A DNA stretch of 64,000 bases from Lachnospiraceae bacterium (GTDB lineage Bacteria; Bacillota; Clostridia; Lachnospirales; Lachnospiraceae). Within the stretch, counting starts at the first letter, position 1; every line of letters begins with the position of its first letter. The notes under the pieces are model-generated. The model was not told the origin of the DNA, did no database searches, and saw only the letters and a program-made list of their open reading frames with translations. The DNA lies in the NCBI GenBank assembly GCA_009911035.1, contig QXWO01000027.1:1-64000 (forward strand). The letters run 5' to 3'. Below, piece by piece: positions 24,759 through 32,743 of the stretch. The translations under genes were made by a program, and so were the position numbers.

Positions 24759-25619
24759 TTATCCTTTCACTGCACCTGCTGCCACCCCGGAAATAATATA
24801 TTTCTGCATAAAGATATAAAAAATCATCAAAGGCGCCACCCCAAGCATCATCATGGGGAACAATGCTGTCCAATCCGTGGCAAACTGCCCGATATTTCTG
24901 GAAACTTCCTGCAAAATCACGTCATTTTCCCGGCTCTGGATAAATAAAAGCGGCGTCATAAATTCATTCCACACATTCAGCGTCACTAAAATGACCACTG
25001 TGGCAATAACCGGCTTTAAAAGGGGCAGAATAATTACGAAAAACTTTTTAATCACGGAACATCCGTCAATTTCCGCTGCTTCTTCCAGCTCCTTTGGAAC
25101 CGAAGATTCTATAAATTCCTTAAATAGAAAAGTTCCCTGCGGCACATTGATTGCCACATCCACCAAAATCACCGCCCAGACAGTATTCATCAGTCCTACA
25201 TTCTTTACAATCTTAAACAGACTGACAATATTCATCTGGAATGGCACCATTAATCCTGCAAGGAATAAAAGAAATAACCGGTTTCCCCATTTTGTTTTTG
25301 TCCGTGCCAGCGCATATCCCGCTAAAGATGTCACCAGCACGATGATCCCCACTGCCAGCACCGTTATTTCCATTGTGTTGAATAACGATCTCGGGTATTC
25401 CATATTCTTAAAAGCGTCTATATAATTTTGGAATACCCACACGCGGGGAAGGCTCAAGGGCCCGGCGGAAGCCTCCTTAGGAGTCTTAAAAGTAGTTACA
25501 ATCAAATAGTAAATGGGGATAAACCAGATAACCGCTATGACAATCATTATTGCCTCTGTGACTGCCAGCCTTCTTTTCTCGATTTTATTTACTTCCCTGA
25601 TTTTTTTATTTTTCACCAT
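24759..25619 (-). CDS. Sugar ABC importer permease (MalG-like)
   Basis: A 286-residue permease with six helices and the EAA loop EAAEIDGCSVIKKFFVIILPLLKP, which contacts the ATPase. This places it in the CUT1 (carbohydrate uptake 1) family, MalG/MsmG type. It pairs with the MalF-like permease upstream. No ATPase is encoded in the operon; CUT1 systems in Firmicutes commonly use a shared MsmK-type ATPase. Substrate: probably an oligosaccharide or disaccharide for the GH65 enzyme. Confidence 0.93.
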   Translation of the reverse strand: MVKNKKIREVNKIEKRRLAVTEAIMIVIAVIWFIPIYYLIVTTFKTPKEASAGPLSLPRVWVFQNYIDAFKNMEYPRSLFNTMEITVLAVGIIVLVTSLAGYALARTKTKWGNRLFLLFLAGLMVPFQMNIVSLFKIVKNVGLMNTVWAVILVDVAINVPQGTFLFKEFIESSVPKELEEAAEIDGCSVIKKFFVIILPLLKPVIATVVILVTLNVWNEFMTPLLFIQSRENDVILQEVSRNIGQFATDWTALFPMMMLGVAPLMIFYIFMQKYIISGVAAGAVKG

Positions 25620-25639
25620 AACCCTCCATTCTTACTCCG

Positions 25640-25659
25640 CCCGCCAATTGGAGGGCGGG
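25640..25659. other. Hairpin between the two permease genes
   Basis: CCCGCC and GGCGGG pair around an eight-base loop in the 65-base gap between the MalF-like stop and the MalG-like start. It is GC-rich but has no T run in either direction, so mRNA stabilisation or translation control is likelier than termination. Confidence 0.4.
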
Positions 25660-25684
25660 CACAAATTAGCCTGTGAAAATTTTT

Positions 25685-26584
25685 TCACTGGATACTTTCG
25701 CTCCACTTCGCCATAATTTTGTTAGTGAAACCGCTAATAATCATTACAATGATAAAGAAACATACGCCAAAGGCTGAACCCACCGCATAAAACCCGTCCG
25801 AAATACCTTTCTTCATCATCACAGTCATGACCGTTTCGGTAGCATTTCCCGGTCCCCCGGATGTCATGGAGTAAATGGCGTCAAAGGCCTTCATGCCGCC
25901 AATCAATCCCGTCACCACAATAATTTTTACAGAAGGGCACATCAGGGGCAGCGTGATCCGAAAAAACCCGTCTTTGCCGTCCGCACCGTCAATTGCCGCT
26001 GCTTCATACAATTCCGGCGAAATCCCCTGCAGATTTGCCAGAAAAATCACCATCGCCCAGCCTGTCCACTGCCAGATTTGGGTGAGAATAACGGAATACA
26101 GCGCCCTCTGGGCAGTAAAAAAGTTAAAAGTCCCAAGTCCCAGCCTGTGAAGAAAATTGTTGATCAGGCCGTAGTCCGAAGATGACATAATAAAATTCCA
26201 CAGATAACCTATAATCAAAGAGCTGAATACCGCCGGAAAGAAATACACAGCCCGCAGCAGATTCCGGGTCTTTAATTTCTTGTTCAGCAGCGCCGCCAGC
26301 GGCAGACCCAAAATCACCTGAAACCCTGTAAGCACAACCGCATATATCAGCGAATTCTTTATGGCAATCTTCATCAGAGGATTTTTCAGTACCGTCAGAT
26401 AGTTTTTCAATCCCACAAAGCTTAACCCCGTGATCTTCACATCCGAATAATCTGTAAAGCTGTAAATAAATGTATAGATAAAGGGCAGGATGCTGAACAT
26501 CAGATAAATAATGAGCGCAGGCAGGATAAACAGGATAAAATAATTTCCAAGGGAACCACATTGTCTTTTTTTCTTTGTTCTCAT
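25685..26584 (-). CDS. Sugar ABC importer permease (MalF-like)
   Basis: A 299-residue CUT1 permease with six helices and the EAA loop EAAAIDGADGKDGFFRITLPLMCPS. The start is at ATG 26584 behind TTTGGAGGTC; an upstream extension of the frame lacks a ribosome binding site. Together with the MalG-like protein it forms the membrane channel of an oligosaccharide importer. It lies about 80 bases behind the sugar-binding protein gene, separated by a long inverted repeat. Confidence 0.93.
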   Translation of the reverse strand: MRTKKKRQCGSLGNYFILFILPALIIYLMFSILPFIYTFIYSFTDYSDVKITGLSFVGLKNYLTVLKNPLMKIAIKNSLIYAVVLTGFQVILGLPLAALLNKKLKTRNLLRAVYFFPAVFSSLIIGYLWNFIMSSSDYGLINNFLHRLGLGTFNFFTAQRALYSVILTQIWQWTGWAMVIFLANLQGISPELYEAAAIDGADGKDGFFRITLPLMCPSVKIIVVTGLIGGMKAFDAIYSMTSGGPGNATETVMTVMMKKGISDGFYAVGSAFGVCFFIIVMIISGFTNKIMAKWSESIQ

Positions 26585-26612
26585 ATTTGACCTCCAAATG
26601 GGCATAAAATGA

Positions 26613-26653
26613 GCCATTACAAAATACTGCCGTCCACATTATTCTGTAATGGC
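26613..26653. other. Hairpin between binding-protein and permease genes
   Basis: GCCATTACA (26613-26621) and TGTAATGGC (26645-26653) form a perfect 9-bp stem with a 23-base loop. In sugar importer operons such structures often keep binding-protein mRNA more abundant than permease mRNA. No T run follows on the minus strand. Confidence 0.45.
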
Positions 26654-26665
26654 CCAAACTTACCT

Positions 26666-27988
26666 TTATTTAGCTAACAATTCACTGACTGCTGTGTCAA
26701 CATTCTGCAATGTAGTATTCAGGTCATTGGTGCCTAATAAGTAATTCTGCATTTCCGTGCCGTAATTCTCATGGGCGCCTGCGGCTGTTCCCCACTCATT
26801 CCAGGGACAGTAAACATTACCTGCATCCAGGGCACTGGATGCCCCTGCATAGGCTTCCGGCAGTTCAAAGGAAACGCCGTTTAAGAAAGAGGAACCACCC
26901 TGATTATTCTACCAGAAAGCTGCCTGTCCTTCTTCGGTGGAAATAGCTGCCAGAATTGCCATAGCCGCTTCTTTGTTGGCCGAATTTTCATTTACCGCAA
27001 ATCCGCATCCCGGTCCGCCAATCAGCCACCCTTCGCTGGGCTTGGTCCCATAAAAAGGCATCATGTCAAGCTGCATGTCAGGGTTCTTCGCCATGATTGC
27101 ATCATAATCCCATGGACCGGAACAGAACATTGCCGCGCCTCCGGTTGCAAACTGCTCTAATGCCTGGTCATGGTCAATGCCAATCATATCTGTAGTGTAA
27201 ATGCCCTCTGTGATCATTTCAGACCACTTCTCAAGATATTGATTCCATGTTCCCTCCATAACTGCCCTGCCGTTCCTGTAGTCTTCCCCAAAGCTTTTTC
27301 CTTCCGCCGTTGACAGATATTCCGCCGTTACAAAAGCCATGGAATTTTTCAGCATAGGTTCCCAGGATTTAAGACCTGCTGCCAGCGGTGTGATCCCCAG
27401 TTCCTGAAACTGTTTACAGACCGCAATATACTCATCAAATGTCTTGGGCATGGCAATGTTATTTTCCTCAAAGACCGCCTTATTATAATAAATACCTTCA
27501 AACCAGCTAATACCGGGCAGTGCATACACATTGCCTTCATAAGTAAAAAGCCCTGTTCCGGCCGCAGAATAATTGGAAGCCAGGTCATTCACCTGCGCCA
27601 GATATCCGAGCCGTGCATGTTTCAGCACGCCGCCAGCCGACTCACAGATAATATCCGGTCCCTCTCCAGCTACAAGCTGCGTGTCAATAATTGTGTCATA
27701 ATTAGAATTTTCAATAAACTGGTATTCGATTTTTACATTGGGAACTTCCTCGGCCAGAAAATCCAGCAGCGCCTGCATGGTGTCCTCACTGTTCCAGTAA
27801 GACAAGCGGATCGTCACGCTCTCCCCTGATGCTGCACCTTCCTCCGGTTCGCTTTCCTCACCCCCAGTTTTATCTGCTGCCTCTGACTTCACTTCGGCCG
27901 CAGGCGCATCGCCCCCTTTGCCGCACCCACTTAAAATGCCAAGTGTCATTGCCGATATAAGCAGTACACTTAATACTTTTTTCTTCAT
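26666..27988 (-). pseudogene. Sugar-binding lipoprotein with an internal TAG stop
   Basis: The full frame would give about 440 residues: lipoprotein signal ending ILSGCGKGG, an acidic linker, then a family 1 solute-binding fold (VTIRLSYWNSEDTMQALLDF, LVAGEGPDIICESAGG, GGAAMFCSGPWDYDAI). It starts at ATG 27988 with GGAGGATAT upstream. After EGQAAFW an in-frame TAG occurs at about 26906-26908; the next 80 codons stay open and read NNQGGSSFLNGVSFELPE and on to a normal C-terminus and TAA. Relatives usually have a tyrosine at this point, so one base change would explain it. The shortened product of 360 residues would lack the C-terminal helices that help close the fold. It is the binding protein of the downstream MalFG-like importer. 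Confidence 0.8.
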
Positions 27989-28104
27989 AAGATATATCCT
28001 CCTGTATTTGATACATCCATCATACCCCGCCCGGATGCAGAAAAAAATGAAACATTCTTTAGATATATTCAACATTTTCATGTTGCCGGCTTCTGCCGCC
28101 AAAT

Positions 28105-29847
28105 TCATCCGGCAAAACGACTGTCCGCCTGTTCTGCCGCCCTAAGTTGATCATAAATGCGAATCGTAAAACAGGTATATAAATTTTCCGTAACATGCAC
28201 GGACATACCGCAGCTTCCGTCATAGTAAAGGCGGATACGTTCTACAATATTGTGGATGCCGTATCCACGCCCCTGCCTCTCCATGAGCTGGCTAATCTCC
28301 CCGAATGGGATCAGCGGGCCATTATTATAAATATGGAAAACAAGATAATCCCCTTCATGTAAAAACTCAATAATAATTTTCCCCTTTACTCCTTCCTCTA
28401 TATAGTCGATCCCATGCTTTACGGCATTTTCCACCACAGGCTGTAACAGGAAATTGGGCATAGAATAATCAAGTCCGTGGGAATCCAGACGGTACTCCAC
28501 CTCAAACCCTTCTTCATGCATTTTCTTCTGGATTTCCACATAAGCGCGGACATTCTCCAGTTCGCTTTCCACAGTTGTAATCTGCCGGCCGTTATTCAGG
28601 GAAGTTCTGTAAAACTTTGCAACCAGCCCCGCAATATCCGCAATGTCATCGTCTCCCTTTTTCAGGGCTTTCCACTTAATGGAAGAAAGGCAGTTATAGA
28701 GGAAATGGGGATTAATCTGTGCCTGTAAAGCGGTCAGTTCAGATGCTTTCTTCTCAAGCTCAATTTTGTATACCCGGTTGATCATTTCATTTAAGTCCAC
28801 AGTCATTTTACCGAGACTGTTGGTCACAATTCCGATTTCATCGCTGTCCGTTGTAAAAACAGGGTTTTCCAGATTGCCTGCCGCAATCTCCTCCGCCTGG
28901 TCTTTCAGCTTCAATATCCGACGGCTCACCACCCTGGATAAAATACCTGTCAGAACCACCAGCAGCGCACCACACAGTGCCACCATTAAAAGCGTAGAAA
29001 AAATAATAGTATAAGTTCCCTCCAAAATCATGTTCTTATCTATAAAATAGTAGATGTCCCAATCCACGAAATCAATGTGCGAGGTTTTAAGGACATACTG
29101 TCCCTGCCTTCCGTCATCATGCCATCCCCGGTCAACAGCCTGTACGATCCTCTCCTGCAAATCGCGGTCAGCAATTTCTTTGCTGTAAACCGTCTGTCCC
29201 TGCGCATCCCTCACCAATATGCCGTTCCCCAGATAGTTCATGGTGTCAAAAGGTTCCAGCAAGTGATTTAAATAAAACTCTGTCCGCAGAATGCCAATCA
29301 TGCGGCTGGAGCTTGCCGTATCCAGAATCGTCCTGGTGGCAAAAAGCTTTTCATTTTCCACCGTCCATCTGGTGTTAAAATTCTCCTTATGTTCCTGATA
29401 CCACTTTTCACCTTCATACTCCTTGGAAGACTTTAAGAGAGAACCGATGTCATCCGTCGCATAAGGCGTCACAATATGAATCCCTTTAATATTTTCGTCG
29501 CTGGTAATAAAGTACCACAGCACAGGCTCCACGGTCTTATTCAGGCTCTGGGCTATGGCGCTGTTGTCATAGGCATGATTTTCCAGCGTCTTACGAAATT
29601 CCAGATTATAAGCAAGATACTTGGTAAAGTCATTCTCCCTCTCAAACTTTGAATTCATTTCCGAAACAAGACGGTCCAGATTGTTGCTCATCGTCTCCTG
29701 GGTCTGGCGGAGCAGATTATTGTTTGCGATTGTAAACGAATAGCACCCCAAAATGATGATGGGAATAAGAACCAGGACCATATAACTTATAATCAGCTTT
29801 TTACGGATAGATGCCTTTCTGACAAACCATTCCCAAATATTCCCCAT
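28105..29847 (-). CDS. YesM-type sensor histidine kinase
   Basis: A 580-residue membrane kinase with one helix near residues 14-36, a large extracellular sensor domain (about 40-290), a second helix, a HAMP domain (about 310-365), and a His_kinase/GHKL module with the motif AQINPHFLYNCLSSIKW, which carries the phosphorylated histidine, and DNA-binding-free ATPase motifs ending GRGYGIHNI. YesM-type kinases sense extracellular glycans and signal to AraC-type regulators. ATG 29847 has GGGAG at good spacing; the stop of the regulator gene lies across the upstream bases, so the pair is coupled. It lies ahead of the binding-protein gene and probably controls the sugar operon. Confidence 0.92.
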   Translation of the reverse strand: MGNIWEWFVRKASIRKKLIISYMVLVLIPIIILGCYSFTIANNNLLRQTQETMSNNLDRLVSEMNSKFERENDFTKYLAYNLEFRKTLENHAYDNSAIAQSLNKTVEPVLWYFITSDENIKGIHIVTPYATDDIGSLLKSSKEYEGEKWYQEHKENFNTRWTVENEKLFATRTILDTASSSRMIGILRTEFYLNHLLEPFDTMNYLGNGILVRDAQGQTVYSKEIADRDLQERIVQAVDRGWHDDGRQGQYVLKTSHIDFVDWDIYYFIDKNMILEGTYTIIFSTLLMVALCGALLVVLTGILSRVVSRRILKLKDQAEEIAAGNLENPVFTTDSDEIGIVTNSLGKMTVDLNEMINRVYKIELEKKASELTALQAQINPHFLYNCLSSIKWKALKKGDDDIADIAGLVAKFYRTSLNNGRQITTVESELENVRAYVEIQKKMHEEGFEVEYRLDSHGLDYSMPNFLLQPVVENAVKHGIDYIEEGVKGKIIIEFLHEGDYLVFHIYNNGPLIPFGEISQLMERQGRGYGIHNIVERIRLYYDGSCGMSVHVTENLYTCFTIRIYDQLRAAEQADSRFAG

Positions 29848-29849
29848 AC

Positions 29850-31370
29850 TCACTGCTCCCTGTACTGTTTCGGCGTAATGCCATAATAATTTTTAAATAG
29901 TTTATTAAAATAAGACTGGTTCTGGTACCCACACAGCCTGCAGATATCCACGATCTTCCTATTACTTTTTTCCAAAAGCTCTTTTGCCTTCTGCATCCGG
30001 TAATCTGTCAGATATTTCACCAGATTGCTTCCCGTTTCCTTCTTAAAAATAAAACTAACATAGGCAGGCGTCAGACATACCCTGTCTGCAATCTGCTCCA
30101 GTCCAATATCATTCATATATTCGTTTTTGATGACCCGCTTGATTTCCGAAACAGACTGGCTCACATCCGGCAGCAAATCCGCGTTCTTTTCCGACATCTC
30201 ATCAATAATTTTTTCTAATATCCCTTCCATGCTCTTCAAATCATTGCTCTGCATAATGTCATTGGCCGCCTGCCATATAATCGCTTCGTTGTAAGTCTCA
30301 TATGCCTGGAAAATGGCCTTTACAATATCCAGCATGAGGTACTTTACATAAAAAGCACTGGAGGACTTCTCCTCCTCAAGCCGCTTTAAATAAACAAAAA
30401 GCTGTTTCTTTACCGCCTCCATATTCCTGTCGTCAATGCTCCGCATAACGCTTTCCTTTATCTGAAGCTGTTCTTCCACCGAACCGATATCTTTAAAATT
30501 AGTCCTGGAAATATAAATTATCCCGCAAAAATAGCTGAAAGTATCTTTGATGGCTTCATCCAGCTCCCGGAGCTTGTCTCCAAAATGCTTCACGCCATAA
30601 AACTTTGTCCCCACTATAATGGAAAATTTCTCCGTCTTATTCTCCGTAAGCCCGATATACAGCTTCCTTATTTCGCTCTCTGTCTTCTCGTCATTGATAT
30701 TACTGCTACTGTAAATCATAATGTATGATAAATTCGGATAGAGATTAATGGTCTCGTAGTTCTGTTCCAGGTTCCCTCTCAGAATTCTCTCGAAATCTTC
30801 TTCATTCTTCTCAAAATAGTTGTCCCTGGTCTCCACGCTTACAAATCTGATATACTTATTTTCCAGATTTATCCCGTGCTGTCCCTTTAAGATATCCACA
30901 ATTTCCTCCATCGAATCCTTGGAATTGATCAGTCTGTGCAGCCACAGTTTTTTATCGGAATTTCTAAGATATTCCCTCTGATCCTGCTGCCGCTTCCTTT
31001 TCCGGCAGATATCAATGACCCGCTCCATGACCGTCTTAAATTCATCTACCTCAATAGGCTTTAGCAGATAATTTACCGCACTGGCCTCACAGGCCCTTCT
31101 GGCATAGTCAAACTCTCCGTAAGCGCTGAAAATAATAATAACCACATTGGAATTAAAGTCATTCACCCTTTTGGCCAGCTCAAGCCCATCCATATAGGGC
31201 ATCTTTACATCGGTCAGCAGAATGTCTATATCATTATTTTTCTGTATATACTCAAAGGCCGCTTTCCCGTTGTGGGCTTCCTCCACCAGTAGGGGAAACT
31301 GAAAACGGCCGATTAAATACCGGATTCCTTCACGCTCTGTCTTTTCATCATCTACCAGTAAAATTTTCAT
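29850..31370 (-). CDS. YesN-type AraC-family response regulator
   Basis: A 506-residue regulator. The receiver (residues 1-120) has DDEKTEREG, phospho-acceptor aspartate in LLTDVKMPYMDG and lysine in LLKPIE. A long helical middle follows, and the C-terminal 100 residues are an AraC helix-turn-helix (ADRVCLTPAYVSFIFKKETGSNLVKYL and IVDICRLCGYQNQSYFNKLFKNYYGITPKQYR). It is the partner of the YesM-type kinase. The start is at ATG 31370; GAAAGGA lies somewhat far upstream. The gene heads the operon and is separated from the tRNA gene by a terminator. Confidence 0.93.
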   Translation of the reverse strand: MKILLVDDEKTEREGIRYLIGRFQFPLLVEEAHNGKAAFEYIQKNNDIDILLTDVKMPYMDGLELAKRVNDFNSNVVIIIFSAYGEFDYARRACEASAVNYLLKPIEVDEFKTVMERVIDICRKRKRQQDQREYLRNSDKKLWLHRLINSKDSMEEIVDILKGQHGINLENKYIRFVSVETRDNYFEKNEEDFERILRGNLEQNYETINLYPNLSYIMIYSSSNINDEKTESEIRKLYIGLTENKTEKFSIIVGTKFYGVKHFGDKLRELDEAIKDTFSYFCGIIYISRTNFKDIGSVEEQLQIKESVMRSIDDRNMEAVKKQLFVYLKRLEEEKSSSAFYVKYLMLDIVKAIFQAYETYNEAIIWQAANDIMQSNDLKSMEGILEKIIDEMSEKNADLLPDVSQSVSEIKRVIKNEYMNDIGLEQIADRVCLTPAYVSFIFKKETGSNLVKYLTDYRMQKAKELLEKSNRKIVDICRLCGYQNQSYFNKLFKNYYGITPKQYREQ

Positions 31371-31558
31371 ATAAATAACCATTCCTTTCTCTTGGCCTGC
31401 GGCATTTGCTGTGCAAAGCACAATTTCACCTGTGAAAATTTATTTTTCACAACTCCCTTCTGCCGGTACACATACGTATTCAGTTTTATTTTATAGGATT
31501 TTTGAATGATAATATATGGCAATATTTTTCGATTTGTATAAATTTTTTCAGAAGAAAA

Positions 31559-31581
31559 CCCGGCAGATTTATTCTGCCGGG
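31559..31581 (-). terminator. Terminator of the tRNA-Gln gene
   Basis: CCCGGCAG and CTGCCGGG form a perfect 8-bp stem with a seven-base loop on the minus strand, directly followed by TTTTC. It lies ten bases after the tRNA 3' end. Confidence 0.85.
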
Positions 31582-31590
31582 TCATATTCG

Positions 31591-31662
31591 CTGGGCTACA
31601 AGGATTCGAACCTTGAGATGACGGAGTCAGAGTCCGTTGCCTTACCGTTTGGCGATAGCCCA
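31591..31662 (-). tRNA. tRNA-Gln (CTG anticodon)
   Basis: The minus-strand sequence folds as a cloverleaf of 72 bases: acceptor TGGGCTA with TAGCCCA, D arm around GCCAAACGGTAAGGC, anticodon stem ACGGA/TCCGT with loop CTCTGAC giving anticodon CTG, and T arm CAAGGTTCGAATCCTTG. Discriminator base G; the 3' CCA is not encoded. It reads CAG codons for glutamine. A consensus promoter and a strong terminator flank it, so it is a stand-alone gene. Confidence 0.93.
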
Positions 31663-31679
31663 ATTCATATTACTTTGCT

Positions 31680-31708
31680 ATTATACACAATTAATATGTG
31701 TTTTGCAA
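31680..31708 (-). promoter_or_regulatory. Promoter of the tRNA-Gln gene
   Basis: TTGCAA (31703-31708), a 17-bp spacer and TATAAT (31680-31685) lie on the minus strand, with the tRNA 5' end about 18 bases downstream of the -10 box. This is a near-perfect vegetative promoter. Confidence 0.8.
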
Positions 31709-31944
31709 GTATATATTTCAAGAAAAAATTAGATAAAATCACACATTTTTTTGTGCAATCTATACAAACAATATTACTTGAAGTGAAGTTTCTGTACCGC
31801 AAACCCAAATAGGGGTAGCAATAGCTATTTTTTTCAGATTCTTCTTTCATTTCTGTAAAAAAATGTTTTCAAGCGCCGGAAAATCTGTTATCTTTTAAAT
31901 ACGAAAATGTTTATGATTGTATTATAGTTTAGGAGGTTATTTGT

Positions 31945-32616
31945 ATGCGGTATTTTTTTGATGGAAAAATTGAAAAACAGGATGATATCTACACCATCCG
32001 TATCCCATTCAATGTCTGGGAAGTATGCAGACAGCGGGATGTGATCAAAGCCGACCTGGTCCTTGACAACAAGATTATCGAGTGTGAACTTCTTCCTGAA
32101 ACAAAGGGCAATTACAAGATACATTTACAGGATGAAGATGTTTCCCATATTGATATCAGCAAGGTACACAAAATTCTGCTTCACATAACAGGAAGCATTA
32201 TCCAGATGAACCGGAACAGCCCTTACAGTTTTGAAAACCCTATCCGTAAAATTGACGGTATCGATGTCATCATCCAGCCGGAGGACGGGCTTTGCGGGCA
32301 GACATGTGTTGCCATGCTGGCAGGCATCACTATTGCCGAAGTAATCAGCGTTATGGACTGCCGGGAATGGCAGGCAACCATGGGCCGTGTGATTTCTGCC
32401 CTGAACTACTATGGCATTGACCACAGCGATATCATCGTTTACACCGAAGGGCACGACGCTACTTTACCCAAGTGCTGTATCTTAATGGAAAAGATGGGGC
32501 TTTACTGCCATTATCTGGTTCATTATGACGGTAAATTTTATGATTCTAACCTGGGCGTGATCCCAGAATATGATATGAGCAAACTTCTCGGTTATCTGGA
32601 AGTTAAGGTTGACTGA
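31945..32616 (+). CDS. DUF1905-like domain fused to a papain-like cysteine peptidase
   Basis: A 223-residue cytoplasmic protein with no signal peptide. Residues 1-85 form a beta-rich domain (FDGKIEKQDDIYTIRIPF, then DLVLDNKIIECELLPETKG) that resembles DUF1905. Residues 105-223 look like a C39/papain-like fold: Gln119 and Cys121 in GLCGQTCVAMLAG, His189 in CHYLVHYDG and Asp200 in FYDSNLG, the expected order of catalytic residues. GGAGG lies ahead of the ATG. It is a single gene between tRNA-Gln and glnN with a hairpin terminator. C39 domains usually sit on peptide exporters, so a soluble stand-alone form is unusual; cellular role unknown. I know of no described protein with this exact domain pairing. 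Confidence 0.7.
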   Translation: MRYFFDGKIEKQDDIYTIRIPFNVWEVCRQRDVIKADLVLDNKIIECELLPETKGNYKIHLQDEDVSHIDISKVHKILLHITGSIIQMNRNSPYSFENPIRKIDGIDVIIQPEDGLCGQTCVAMLAGITIAEVISVMDCREWQATMGRVISALNYYGIDHSDIIVYTEGHDATLPKCCILMEKMGLYCHYLVHYDGKFYDSNLGVIPEYDMSKLLGYLEVKVD

Positions 32617-32671
32617 AATCCTCTTATTACAAACGCTGTACTGCAAGGCGCGGCAGCGTTTGCCGGATAAA

Positions 32672-32720
32672 GAGAGACTGCCGTGTCCGTGAAAACCCAC
32701 GTAAACGGCAGCCTCTTTTT
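32672..32720 (+). terminator. Terminator between the peptidase-like gene and glnN
   Basis: CTGCCGT and ACGGCAG pair, with CCGTG/CACG extending the stem, followed by CTCTTTTT on the plus strand. On the minus strand the run is TCTCTCTTT, so it may also serve glnN, which ends at 32744. Confidence 0.7.
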
Positions 32721-32743
32721 ATGCATACATATACCTTTAATCG

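Noticed and set aside
26906-26908. Pyrrolysine read-through of TAG in the binding protein
   Set aside because: Pyrrolysine is tied to methylamine metabolism, and no such gene is present; a plain nonsense change or sequence error is simpler.
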